From NCBI GenBank assembly GCA_036924855.1, contig JBAGRP010000001.1, forward strand, positions 6,498,001-6,562,000: a stretch of 64,000 nucleotides of DNA, in the 5' to 3' direction. A program made the position numbers and the translations under genes. Source of the stretch: Nitrobacteraceae bacterium AZCC 2146. Lineage in GTDB: Bacteria; Pseudomonadota; Alphaproteobacteria; Rhizobiales; Xanthobacteraceae. The notes under the pieces were generated by a model. The model was not told the DNA's origin. It made no database searches and saw nothing but the letters and a program-made list of their open reading frames with translations. Shown here one piece after another: positions 35,201-43,898 of this stretch; within the stretch, counting starts at the first letter, position 1, and every line of letters starts with the position of its first letter.

Positions 35201-35776
35201 CTACGACGTCCGCTTCTGCGGTTGCAGAGGTGGCGTCGTTGGCATTGGACAATTGGCAAATGCAGCCTGAATCGCCGCAGCGGATCCGTCCAGGGTGTAT
35301 TCAACCGCGGTTCGTCCGCCGATCATCGAACGCAGCCGCACATACAATTTGCTCGCGCCCGCCAACTCACTCATGAATTGGGCGAGCGCTGTCTTGTCCT
35401 CGATCACGATCTGCTGCTTGCCAAGCAGCACGCGCGATTCAACGTTTTCGTGGCCCGCTTTGTCGTCGAAGCGATAGCCAAGCACCGTATCGCGATCATT
35501 TCCAACCTTGAACGCGAAGGCGAAACGGACCACCGGCTTCTTGTCCAGGCATGTCAGCTGGAATGAAGAGGGTTTGGGAAAGTCCTCGTTACTGTTGGAA
35601 GCGTATTCGTACACAGTGGCGCTCGGCAGTTCCGCGCCGGTCACGCGATCGATCTGGTGCGCGATCCACCATTCGCCGGATCTGGTTTCGCCATAATCCG
35701 TCACATAGGGGTCGCGCACGCAACCGCCCAGCGCGAGACCCGCCATCACCACTCCTGCAAACGCCATACGACGCAC
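35201..35776 (-). CDS. hypothetical lipoprotein
   Basis: A 191-residue protein with a lipoprotein signal (VVMAGLALGGC, modified Cys at about residue 19). The mature part has a mixed beta pattern with cysteines in LTCLDKK and FANCPMP. No family recognised; the QLTCLDKKPVVRFAFAFKVG region resembles proteins measuring or binding in the periplasm only in general form. GTG 35776 has GGGGAGAG upstream; ATG 35767 is the alternative. It converges with bfr, 10 bases apart. Confidence 0.7.
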   Translation of the reverse strand: MRRMAFAGVVMAGLALGGCVRDPYVTDYGETRSGEWWIAHQIDRVTGAELPSATVYEYASNSNEDFPKPSSFQLTCLDKKPVVRFAFAFKVGNDRDTVLGYRFDDKAGHENVESRVLLGKQQIVIEDKTALAQFMSELAGASKLYVRLRSMIGGRTAVEYTLDGSAAAIQAAFANCPMPTTPPLQPQKRTS

Positions 35777-35857
35777 GCCGCTCTCCCCAAGGTGCAGGTA
35801 ATTTGCAACCTAAAGGTGCGTCTAGCAAGAGAGCAGTTTCGGCGCGGTGAGCCGCGG

Positions 35858-36463
35858 TTATAGCTGCTGCCTGAAAGCCGCATCGACCTCGGCCTGCGAC
35901 AGCGGCTCGCCGAGCTTGGTCTGGTCATGGACCATTTCGGAGATGCTGGGCATCACTGCGCGCTTCACCTGTACTTCAGGCGACCACAGTTTCGAGCGCA
36001 TCAGCGCCTTGCCGCAATGGAAATAGGCCTCGGTGACCGCGATGCTGAGCACCGCCCGCGGCAGCTTGCCGAACTCTTCCATCGACGCCATCAAGGCCGG
36101 ATCCTTCAGCAGCCTGGCGGTCCCGCTGACGCGCAGGGTGTCGTCGATCCCCGGCACGAAGAAGATCAGCTGGACGTGGCCACTACCGTTCAGGATGTTC
36201 TGGAAGGTGTCGATGCGGTTGTTGCCGGGGCGGTCCGGCATCTGCAACTCGGTCGGCGATGCGACGCGCACGAAGCCAACGCCGCCACCGCGCGGCGAGG
36301 CATCGACAGTGCCGTCGGGACCGCACGAGGCCAGCACGCAGAACGGCGACAGGCCGATGAACTTGGCGGAGTGCACGTCGAGCGTCGGCCGCGCCTTGGC
36401 GATCACGCGGGGATGGGGGGCCGGATAGACTGTCCTCAGGTCGGCGGCGGCAAGGTCGGTCAC
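35858..36463 (-). CDS. pyridoxamine 5'-phosphate oxidase-related FMN-binding protein
   Basis: A 201-residue PNPOx-like split-barrel protein. GTG 36463 is chosen (GGGAGAG upstream); the longer frame to 36610 overlaps antisense sequence and lacks support. Recognisable are FIGLSPFCVLASCGPDGTVD, the FMN-contact region ASPRGGGVGFVRV, MPDRPGNNRIDTFQNIL and the C-terminal HCGKALMRSKLW. It resembles the group annotated as MSMEG_1061-type FMN-dependent proteins. It probably reduces or binds a flavin/deazaflavin substrate; function unknown. Confidence 0.78.
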   Translation of the reverse strand: MTDLAAADLRTVYPAPHPRVIAKARPTLDVHSAKFIGLSPFCVLASCGPDGTVDASPRGGGVGFVRVASPTELQMPDRPGNNRIDTFQNILNGSGHVQLIFFVPGIDDTLRVSGTARLLKDPALMASMEEFGKLPRAVLSIAVTEAYFHCGKALMRSKLWSPEVQVKRAVMPSISEMVHDQTKLGEPLSQAEVDAAFRQQL

Positions 36464-36528
36464 GTCTGCTCTCCCGATGCGAATGAGGCACAAAGCTAGC
36501 ACTTTTGCTACAGAACGGAAAAGTCGCC

Positions 36529-37233
36529 TCAGGCCATTGGCGCTGCGGCGGGATCGTCGATCTGCATGATCGACGCCGCAAAACCGACCAGCACGGGGAG
36601 CGCCAGGCACCAGAAGCCGACCAGCGCATAAAGGATCGCCGCGCAGGCGCAGCCGGCGGCGAAATACAGGATCGCCATGGTGAGCTTGCCGAGGCGGGCG
36701 CGGATCGCCCCGCGCTGCGCGGGCTCGACGCCGCTCAGCAGATCGACGGCGTCGATGGTGGCCTGGGTGGTGCTGCCGGTCATCAGCGTGCTCGGCGGCT
36801 GTGCGGGCATATGCACCCGCTGCAAGGCGTTCTGCAGCGCCATCGCGGCGATGCCGGCAAAGCCTGTGAGCAGCGCGGCCGGCGTATTGGGATCGGGAAA
36901 CGGGCCGAAGGCCACTGCGAGCAGAAAGAAGCAGAGCAGCAGCACGACCTTGGCGGACAGCAGCGTACGCAGCACCGGCAGCTTTCGCGCGCGCAAGGCG
37001 GTGCCGGCGAGACGCGCCAGCACGATTACGACAATGAATTCCGGCAATGCCAGCACCTTGCCGATGATGCCGTGGCTGCCATGCACCAGCGCCGCGCCGA
37101 GCGTGACGAAGTTGCCGGTGACATGGGCGACGAACAAGCCCTGCAGTCCGAGGAATCCCGCGGTGTCGACGAAGCCGCCATTGAAGGAGAGCAGGGCGGC
37201 GATCGCCGCGGGGCCACCAGGTCTTTTCATCAT
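36529..37233 (-). CDS. DUF1275 (YoaK-like) membrane protein
   Basis: A 234-residue membrane protein with about six hydrophobic segments. The start region NGGFVDTAGFLGLQGLFVAH and the next VTGNFVTLGAAL are the DUF1275 signature. ATG 37233 and ATG 37230 are adjacent; no strong ribosome binding site. Some members are described as transport-related; role here unknown. Confidence 0.85.
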   Translation of the reverse strand: MMKRPGGPAAIAALLSFNGGFVDTAGFLGLQGLFVAHVTGNFVTLGAALVHGSHGIIGKVLALPEFIVVIVLARLAGTALRARKLPVLRTLLSAKVVLLLCFFLLAVAFGPFPDPNTPAALLTGFAGIAAMALQNALQRVHMPAQPPSTLMTGSTTQATIDAVDLLSGVEPAQRGAIRARLGKLTMAILYFAAGCACAAILYALVGFWCLALPVLVGFAASIMQIDDPAAAPMA

Positions 37234-37382
37234 CAGTTCGCTTTCGAAATTTCCCGTCGCGGCCGGTCGATCACGACGGCGCCGTGCAAGGCCCGTCCGG
37301 CGGCGGGCGCCCAACGCAACATCGCGCGGCCGGTGCCGCGCGATGCCTCAGTGTCGGTTGAAATACTCACTCGCGTCGCGGC

Positions 37383-37628
37383 TCAGGATTTGTCCACGAT
37401 ATGCGTGGTCGGCCGGTCGCTGCCCGATGCGGTCTCTTCGTGCCACCTGCCCTTTTCGTCCTCGAACTGGATTACCTCGGTCTTGCCGGGCACGGTTTGC
37501 TCGGTGGCGGCGCGCTTGGCGGCAGCGGTGGCCATGGCACGAGTCGGGAAAGGTTCCGAAAACACGGCGCCGACCTTGTAGGCCCAGCCGCCGTCATGTT
37601 CGACGATCACATAGGTAACTTCCGTCAT
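37383..37628 (-). CDS. DUF2188-like small protein
   Basis: An 81-residue cytoplasmic protein. The pattern VTYVIVEHDGGWAYKVG, then PFPTRAMATAAAKRAA and VIQFEDEKGRWHEE is that of the DUF2188 domain. ATG 37628 is the likely start; the earlier in-frame ATG at 37655 is less well placed. Function unknown. It lies alone between two minus-strand genes. Confidence 0.72.
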   Translation of the reverse strand: MTEVTYVIVEHDGGWAYKVGAVFSEPFPTRAMATAAAKRAATEQTVPGKTEVIQFEDEKGRWHEETASGSDRPTTHIVDKS

Positions 37629-37808
37629 AGTGGTCTCGCTTCGTTGGCGCGCCACGTTGGCGCGATAGCGGCTGGCCGGGTGCTCGCAACGCGTAACGCG
37701 CCGAAATCGCCGCGGCTAACCGCCGGTTGTCCGGTGACGGCAAGGCCGTGCCATGGCGCGGCGCTTCGGATGTATTATGACAGGCGCGGGCGCTCCGGCA
37801 AAGGCCGC

Positions 37809-38273
37809 TCAGCCGACGCTGCAGCTGATGGTACCACTTACCCCCTGCCGCTTCGCCGCGACCGCGGGATCGCCGGAGCCGACGACGATCTGCAGCGTGT
37901 AGCGGCCGCGATAAAGGCTTTCCACGGCCTTGCCGCGGCGCGTCTCGACGATCAGCACGACCTCGCGGTAGGGCGCCTTGCCGTCAGCAGGTTCCCAGCG
38001 CGTCGCCAGCTTGAAATCGCGCCCGTTGAACCATTGCTGGCTGACATGGCTGCTGTCGAGTTCGAGCTTGCGGATGTCTGCCGGCACCGACGTCAGCTTG
38101 AAGTCGATTTCGGCACGAAAACCCGAGAGGCCGCTGCCGAGGCTGCGGCCGTGGGCGCCAGCGATGTTTATCGTGGCGGCCTTGTCCTCGGCATCGCAGG
38201 CCAGGCTCGAAGAGGCGCGTGCCTGTGCAACTGATACGAGCAAGGCGGCGAGGGCGATGACGATGCGGCGCAT
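37809..38273 (-). CDS. hypothetical secreted protein
   Basis: A 154-residue protein from ATG 38273 with a signal peptide ending AQARA-S and a mostly beta mature part with two cysteines (SLACDAED near the start, TISCSVG at the end) that may form a disulfide. No family recognised. Same strand as the next gene upstream (38338-38691), 64 bases apart, so possibly co-transcribed. Confidence 0.65.
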   Translation of the reverse strand: MRRIVIALAALLVSVAQARASSSLACDAEDKAATINIAGAHGRSLGSGLSGFRAEIDFKLTSVPADIRKLELDSSHVSQQWFNGRDFKLATRWEPADGKAPYREVVLIVETRRGKAVESLYRGRYTLQIVVGSGDPAVAAKRQGVSGTISCSVG

Positions 38274-38337
38274 GACGACTTTCGTGGGACAGCGCAGCGG
38301 CGCGCTTCCCGTCTGTCGTGCCGCGCGCGCCCGCGGT

Positions 38338-38691
38338 TCACACGGCGTCGGCGGGCACGAAGCAGCTGATGACGATGCGGCCGCGGTGGTGGACGTACCA
38401 CACCACGGCTTCGCCAACCGGATTGCCACGGTCGCGGATCACCGCATGGGTCGGCACCTGCATCCAGGCGCCTTCGATCGGCACCCAGTAAGCGCCGTCG
38501 CGGGTCTCATAGTCGGTGCGGTGGCCATCGGAGATATCGCAGCACGGCACGCCGCTGGGGCTGATCACCGCCTTGAACCAGGCGCGGATATCGTCGGGTA
38601 CATTTTCGAACTGGCCGCGGTCGACGGCATGCGCGGCGGTGGCGAGCGCGGCCACCGCAGCCAGCATGACGACCTGTGCCACCCCCCGCAT
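38338..38691 (-). CDS. conserved secreted protein of unknown function
   Basis: A 117-residue protein with an N-terminal signal peptide (MRGVAQVVMLAAVAALATAA, cut after HA) and a mature part containing PSGVPCCDISDGHRTDYETR, YWVPIEGAWMQVP and a third cysteine in IVISCFVP. The paired cysteines and histidine could bind metal or form disulfides. It has the look of a conserved family in this bacterial group, but I can give no function. Confidence 0.7.
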   Translation of the reverse strand: MRGVAQVVMLAAVAALATAAHAVDRGQFENVPDDIRAWFKAVISPSGVPCCDISDGHRTDYETRDGAYWVPIEGAWMQVPTHAVIRDRGNPVGEAVVWYVHHRGRIVISCFVPADAV

Positions 38692-38946
38692 GCGAACCTC
38701 ACATCGGCGCTGCGTTGTCTCGCGGACTATGAACGCTATGGCCGCACGAAGCGAATCGGATTTTCAGAGAATGATTAGGCCCGAGCGGTTGCTTCGATGC
38801 ATGCCTAAATAATAGCATGGTGTGGAAGTGTTGGGGATCGCTGCAGTGCGGGAGCGGGGCAATGGTTGCGCGGATGCTTTGAACGTTTTCTTCGTGTAGC
38901 TTCGCCGCAAGCGGCCAGCTTACCAGCCGCACCTGGGGAGAACTTC

Positions 38947-40008
38947 ATGCATCTGCTGCGCACCGCGCTATTCGCGCTCGTCACGCTCTCTTCCTTCTCT
39001 GCCGTCGCCGCCGATTATCCCGCACCGAAACAGGCCGACTGGATCGCCAGGGACTTCAAATTCCACACCGGCGAGGTGATGCCGGAACTGCGGCTGCACT
39101 ACACCACGGTGGGTGAGCCGACCGGGCAGCCGGTGCTGATACTTCATGGTACTGCGGGGTCGGCCCAGAATATGCTGACGCCGGCCTTCGCCGGCGAGCT
39201 GTTCGGCCCCGGCCAGCCGCTCGATGCTGCAAAGTATTACATCATCATTCCGGACTCGCTCGGTCACGGAAAATCATCAAAACCCTCCGACGGCCTGAAG
39301 ACCGCGTTTCCGAAATACGACTATGACGACATGGTCGATGCGCAGCACCGGCTGGTCGTGGAAGGGCTCGGCATCAGGCATCTGCGATTGGTGATCGGCA
39401 ATTCGATGGGCGGCATGCACGCCTGGATCTGGGGGACGAAATATCCCGCGGCGATGGATGTGCTGGTGCCGATGGCGTCGCAGCCCACCGAGATGAGCGC
39501 GCGCAACTGGATGATGCGCCGCATGCTGGTCGAGACCGTGCGCGCCGACCCCGACTACAAGGCCGGCAACTACACTTCGCAGCCCGGCATGATGAAATAT
39601 GCCAGCGTGATGTTCGGCATCGCCACCGCCGGCGGCACGCTGGCCTATCAGATGCAGGCGCCGACCAGTGCGGCGGCCGACAGGAATGTCGACGACCGTC
39701 TCAAGGCGCCATTCGTCGCCGATGCCAATGATTTCATCTATCAGTGGGAGTCGTCGCGCGACTACAATCCGTCGGCGGGGCTGGAAAAGATCGAAGCCGC
39801 GGTGCTTGCCGTCAACGCCGCCGATGACGAGCGCAACCCGCCGGAGACCGGCTTGATGGAAGGCGCGTTGAAGCGGATCAAGAATGCCAAGCTGCTGCTG
39901 ATCCCGGCCAGCAACGACAGCCGAGGCCATCTGACCACGGGCGCCGCTAAGTTCTATAGGCAGCAACTGCAGGAACTCCTGCAGAGCGCGCCGCAGCGCA
40001 CGATGTGA
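38947..40008 (+). CDS. exported alpha/beta hydrolase, homoserine acetyltransferase-like fold
   Basis: A 353-residue protein with a signal peptide (ending AVAA-D, about residue 22) and a MetX-like alpha/beta hydrolase domain: LHYTTVGEPTGQPVLILHG, nucleophile Ser in VIGNSMGGMHAW, an Asp in NAADDERNPP and His in NDSRGHLTT. MetX proper is cytoplasmic, so this exported relative is more likely an esterase or acyltransferase acting in the periplasm. GGGGAGAA precedes ATG 38947. Confidence 0.83.
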   Translation: MHLLRTALFALVTLSSFSAVAADYPAPKQADWIARDFKFHTGEVMPELRLHYTTVGEPTGQPVLILHGTAGSAQNMLTPAFAGELFGPGQPLDAAKYYIIIPDSLGHGKSSKPSDGLKTAFPKYDYDDMVDAQHRLVVEGLGIRHLRLVIGNSMGGMHAWIWGTKYPAAMDVLVPMASQPTEMSARNWMMRRMLVETVRADPDYKAGNYTSQPGMMKYASVMFGIATAGGTLAYQMQAPTSAAADRNVDDRLKAPFVADANDFIYQWESSRDYNPSAGLEKIEAAVLAVNAADDERNPPETGLMEGALKRIKNAKLLLIPASNDSRGHLTTGAAKFYRQQLQELLQSAPQRTM

Positions 40009-40137
40009 AGCGATCAAGGGGCCGCCCCCGCCAGCAGGGGCGTCCCCGCGGAACATCGAATTCTCCACTTTGATGACCGGATAACTATCTCATTGATATT
40101 AACGGTATTTTGAGAACCGCCCCGCCATCTTGGGCAG

Positions 40138-42021
40138 ATGGATACGGCAACCCGCGACACCGGATCGACCACGGCGCGCATTATTGTGACGCGACGGGCG
40201 CAGCTGCGCGTGCGACTTGGCTTCGCCGTGGTCATCGTCGGCGTATTCCAGCTGCAGACCGGGCTTTCGGTGGCGCTGGCCTGGGCCGCGCTGTATGTCA
40301 GCCTGCAGGCCCTCGAATTTGTCGTTTTCCGTCGCACCGAGGGGGCGAGTTCGCTGACGCCAACCTCGCGATGGCTGTTCTTCGGCCTGATGATGGCGAG
40401 CAGCACGGCCTTCACCACGTTCGGCTTTCTGGAGGCGAGGCATGGCATCTGGGGTGTGGCTTGCGCCGGCATCCTGTGGTCGGGCTCGATCGCCAATGCG
40501 GCAATTGTCAGCGGCGAGTCCCGCGCCGCGCTGGTCTGTTCGCTGCTGCCGCCGGTGCTGGCGTTTCTGGCGGTGCCCTATTTCATCATGGCCAATGGCG
40601 GTGGCATCGGCGACAGCATCACCATCGTCACGGCAGGCTTCATCAATGCCTTCGGCACCGTTGCCATGTGGTCGGTCTATCAGCGGCTGCTGAAGTCGGC
40701 GACCTTGGCGCGCGAGGCCGGCCGGCTGGCCTTGCTCGATCCCGAAAGTGGATTGCCGAACCGCGCCGCCGTCCAGCAGCGCGTCGTCGCGTTGCAGGAG
40801 TCCAATCCCGATGGCCTCGTTGTCGTCGCGACGATCAACATCGACCGTTACCAGCATCTGCGCGGCGCCATCGGCCATACCGCGATCCTGGATCTGATCC
40901 GCCGGCTGGCGGCGCGCTTCAGCCGTGCCTATGGCGATGCGCCGATCGCCCGGGTGTCGAGCGCCAACCTCGGCCTCGCCTTCGTTGCCCGCGATATGGA
41001 CGACGCGTACCGGATCGCCGCCAGGCTGCAGGCTGCGGTGACGACGCCGGTGCGGCTGCGCGACAACCGCGTTGACGTCACCGTCACCATCGGCCTCAGC
41101 GAGCCCGGCGACGCCCTGCATTTCTCCACCGATGTCTCGATCATCGACCGTGCCATGATTGCCGCCGATCAGGCCCACGCCGCGCGCAAACCGTTCGCCC
41201 GGTTCGATCCCGAGCTGTATGGCAATCCCGGCAGCACGCTGTCGCTGATGAGCGAGATGCTGCGCGCGCTCGACAACGGCCAGATGAGCGTCGTCTATCA
41301 GCCGAAATATGCGCTGCGCTCCGGCGCCATCGTCGGCGCCGAGGCGCTGGTGCGCTGGACCCATCCGGAACGCGGCGCGCTGCGCCCCGACCTGTTCGTG
41401 CAGATGGCGGAAGAGACCGGCCACATCGCCGCATTGACCGAATGGGTGCTGCGCCGCGCAGTGGCGGACCAGCGCCGGCTACATGCCCAGGGCTACGACA
41501 TCTGCATTTCCGTGAATTGGTCCGGCCATCTGATCGACGACGTCGCCTTCACCGATGTCGCTCTCGCCATCGCCGCCAAGGCTACCGGCAAGCTCTGCCT
41601 CGAAGTGACGGAGACCGCGATCATCGGCAATGCGCGGCTGGCCCGGCAGACGCTGGAGCGGTTTCGCGAAGCGGGCCTGACGATCTCGATCGACGACTAC
41701 GGCTCCGGTCTTTCGTCACTGGCCTATCTGAAGAACATCCCCGCCGACGAGCTGAAGATCGACAAGGCCTTTGTGATGAACATGGCGACGGACGCCGTGG
41801 ACGCCGTGCTGGTCCGCGCCGCCGTCAGCCTCGCCCACAGCCTCGGCCTGGAAGTGGTCGCCGAAGGCGTCGAGCAGCAGGCCGCGCTGGAACTGCTGCG
41901 CGCCATGGGCTGCGACCTCGCGCAAGGCTACCTGATCGCCCGCCCGATGCCGCTCGGCGACCTCAGCGCGTATCTGGGAGAGCGGGTGGCGGAGGATGCG
42001 GGGCAGGCGGTGGCGGTTTAG
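40138..42021 (+). CDS. membrane c-di-GMP phosphodiesterase with degenerate GGDEF and intact EAL domain
   Basis: A 627-residue protein: about five membrane segments (residues 25-182), a GGDEF-like domain (about 195-355) and an EAL domain (about 365-610). The GGDEF motif position reads SSANL (274-278), so cyclase activity should be lost. The EAL domain keeps EAL at 402-404, the Asn in SVNWSG, Glu in LEVTET, the DDYGSG pair of aspartates, Lys in LKIDKAF, EGVE and QGYLIARP, so it should hydrolyse c-di-GMP. No PAS or other sensor domain is seen; the membrane part probably senses the signal. Confidence 0.88.
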   Translation: MDTATRDTGSTTARIIVTRRAQLRVRLGFAVVIVGVFQLQTGLSVALAWAALYVSLQALEFVVFRRTEGASSLTPTSRWLFFGLMMASSTAFTTFGFLEARHGIWGVACAGILWSGSIANAAIVSGESRAALVCSLLPPVLAFLAVPYFIMANGGGIGDSITIVTAGFINAFGTVAMWSVYQRLLKSATLAREAGRLALLDPESGLPNRAAVQQRVVALQESNPDGLVVVATINIDRYQHLRGAIGHTAILDLIRRLAARFSRAYGDAPIARVSSANLGLAFVARDMDDAYRIAARLQAAVTTPVRLRDNRVDVTVTIGLSEPGDALHFSTDVSIIDRAMIAADQAHAARKPFARFDPELYGNPGSTLSLMSEMLRALDNGQMSVVYQPKYALRSGAIVGAEALVRWTHPERGALRPDLFVQMAEETGHIAALTEWVLRRAVADQRRLHAQGYDICISVNWSGHLIDDVAFTDVALAIAAKATGKLCLEVTETAIIGNARLARQTLERFREAGLTISIDDYGSGLSSLAYLKNIPADELKIDKAFVMNMATDAVDAVLVRAAVSLAHSLGLEVVAEGVEQQAALELLRAMGCDLAQGYLIARPMPLGDLSAYLGERVAEDAGQAVAV

Positions 42022-42037
42022 GGGCTAATTGCAGGCT

Positions 42038-42064
42038 GGGTGGAGCGAAGCGAAATCCGGGGCG
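42038..42064. repeat. short dispersed repeat fragment
   Basis: GGGTGGAGCGAAGCGAAATCC followed by GGGGC, a form common between genes in Bradyrhizobium-type genomes. A related fragment is at 56941-56972. It lies between the EAL gene and an unknown gene. Confidence 0.5.
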
Positions 42065-42161
42065 TCGTCACGTTTTTTTGGTTCCACTCAACTTTAGATT
42101 GACAGATTGTTCTTTATTTGTTCTTTTCGTCGGGATGGAAGATCCGACGAGGAGGGACGCC

Positions 42162-42605
42162 ATGGCTAGCATTCCGCAGCATTGGACCATCGTCGAGGGC
42201 AATCAGGGCCCGGACTGCATCGCGTTTTCGCTGGTTCACCCGCTGCAGCGACTCGACATTACCGCGAGCGATCTGCTCGGCGTTGAGGCTCACGCCGAGC
42301 AAACCTTCGTATTCGACGACGGCACATCGAAGACCTACGCGCTGCCATATGTCGAGGTTTGCCTGAGTCCCGACATTCGGGCCAAGCTCTACCGGCTGAC
42401 CCACGCCATTCTGCGCCACGACCTCCCTGTCAAAACTCTGGAACTCGTCGTCGGCGATGAATCCCTCACCAAGCCGGTCATCCGTGAGCCGATTGGCTCT
42501 CAACCGTCTTTCCATATCTCCACCAACAGCCTGGCCGAAGCCGAATCCCTGGCGTGCAGGCTACGCGGCAATTGGAGCAGACCGAACCTGCGTGTCGTCA
42601 CGTGA
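42162..42605 (+). CDS. hypothetical protein
   Basis: A 147-residue protein from ATG 42162 with GGAGGGA (42151-42157) upstream. No signal peptide or membrane segment. It reads as a mixed alpha/beta cytoplasmic protein (FSLVHPLQRLDITASDLLGV, YVEVCLSPDIRAKLYRLTH). I do not recognise the family. It is followed 64 bases later by another unknown gene on the same strand. Confidence 0.6.
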   Translation: MASIPQHWTIVEGNQGPDCIAFSLVHPLQRLDITASDLLGVEAHAEQTFVFDDGTSKTYALPYVEVCLSPDIRAKLYRLTHAILRHDLPVKTLELVVGDESLTKPVIREPIGSQPSFHISTNSLAEAESLACRLRGNWSRPNLRVVT

Positions 42606-42669
42606 CGCGAGCAAAGGAATAGCGAAACGCGGAATTCAAGATAGGCATCGCGATGAGGGGGAATGTGCA

Positions 42670-43131
42670 ATGTCGATGGAGATCTACCTGTTTTCCGACG
42701 CCCGGCTGCCGTCGATCGAGGCCTGGCAGGCCGCCATCGACGCCGATGGCTTTACGCTTCGACTATCCGCGACGCGGCCCTTCGCGGAGCTGAACGGTGC
42801 CCTGCCGGTTCAGCTGAGCGATAGGCAAACGGCCTTTGAATGCGATCACTTCAGCGCCAGCGATCTGATGGCCGAATGTGACGATATCGATTTCGGCCAT
42901 CCTTGGGCCTATTGCCTCGCGTTTCGCTGGGGCGCGGATTTCTACGCCGCGATCGCGGCCTACCTGGCCGCTGCGGCCTATGCAAGGGTAACAGGCGGCG
43001 TGATCTTGGATTGCGAGGAGGGGAGGCTGATCACGCCAGAGCTTGCCGCTGAGGTCGCGCGGGATATCGAGCGAGATATACCGGCTATAGAAGAGATGCT
43101 GCGAAAAATAGCAGAGCGCTATGCGAACTGA
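42670..43131 (+). CDS. hypothetical protein
   Basis: A 153-residue acidic cytoplasmic protein from ATG 42670, with GAGGGGG nine or so bases upstream. Segments include FSDARLPSIEAWQAAIDADG near the start, an Ala/Tyr-rich helix (AAIAAYLAAAAYARVTGG) and a charged end (VARDIERDIPAIEEMLRKI). The front resembles small proteins of polymorphic-toxin immunity type, but that is only an impression. No function can be assigned. Confidence 0.6.
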   Translation: MSMEIYLFSDARLPSIEAWQAAIDADGFTLRLSATRPFAELNGALPVQLSDRQTAFECDHFSASDLMAECDDIDFGHPWAYCLAFRWGADFYAAIAAYLAAAAYARVTGGVILDCEEGRLITPELAAEVARDIERDIPAIEEMLRKIAERYAN

Positions 43132-43289
43132 ATTCTTGTCTTGGCGGAAGGGTGTGTTCACCCTGTCATGACTCGAAGCCCGCAGGGCGGATTGGCCCAG
43201 CGTAATCGGCTCGTCGCTTGCAATGAGGGGCGGGTTACGCCTTCGGCGAACCAGACCTGCGAGCCACATCTGCTCCAGCTCGTGTCGTA

Positions 43290-43679
43290 TCAATTGCCCG
43301 CCAGCGAGGCGACGCACTCGATTTCGATCAGCATGGCGGGATTGGGAAGCGCCTGCACCACGCAGGTGGTGCGCGCAGGATAGGGCGCCGGCCCGAACGC
43401 CTCGGCGTATAATTTATTCATCGCGGCGACGTCGGACGCGCGCGTCAGCAGCACATTCACCTTGGCGAGATGGCGAAAATCCGTGCCTGCCTCTTTCAGA
43501 ACGCGCTGGATATTGCGAACGACAAACCCGAATTGCGCCTCGAAACTGTCCGGCAGCGCGCCGTTGTCGTCGAAGCCAGGGATGCCCGAGACGAACAAGA
43601 GGTCGCCGACACGGGTTGCGAACGACAGCGGCGGCGCCTTGACGCCGGCGGGTGGGGCGAAATGTTTGATGGGAGCCAT
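43290..43679 (-). CDS. RidA family protein (archetypal arginine present)
   Basis: A 129-residue Rid protein from ATG 43679 (AGGAGG eight bases upstream). It has FVSGIPGFDDNG, VLLTRASDVAAMNKLYAE and the substrate loop YPARTTCVVQALPNPAMLIEIE with the arginine expected of imine/enamine deaminases. It would hydrolyse reactive enamines such as 2-aminoacrylate. It differs in this loop from the Rid protein at 2399-2857. It stands alone. Confidence 0.87.
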   Translation of the reverse strand: MAPIKHFAPPAGVKAPPLSFATRVGDLLFVSGIPGFDDNGALPDSFEAQFGFVVRNIQRVLKEAGTDFRHLAKVNVLLTRASDVAAMNKLYAEAFGPAPYPARTTCVVQALPNPAMLIEIECVASLAGN

Positions 43680-43719
43680 GGGGCGAACCTCCTGTAGCAT
43701 TGGGCTATACTTTATCTCG

Positions 43720-43798
43720 TAGGATGGGTTGAGCAAAGTGAAACCCATCACAGCGGCATCAACGCTCGCGATAGGTTTCGTGAGGGCTTAACCCATCA
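43720..43798. repeat. dispersed repeat with GATGGGTT/AACCCATC arms
   Basis: GATGGGTT (43723-43730) can pair with AACCCATC at 43742-43749 or with the same sequence at 43790-43797. This pattern, with GAGCAAAGTGAAACCC between, is common between genes in this bacterial group. It lies upstream of an AT-rich orphan gene. Confidence 0.6.
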
Positions 43799-43898
43799 TG
43801 CGGGCTACTACGCTTGCTGCGCCCTCCACCATTTACCCGCTATGAAGGTTGGTGCTAGGCCTACGGCGAACCCACCATATAAAGCGACGAACTGAGAT

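Noticed and set aside
41442..42161. Frame joining the end of the EAL gene to the unknown gene at 42162
   Set aside because: The part before 42162 is a shifted frame of the EAL gene; GGAGGGA and ATG 42162 mark the real start.
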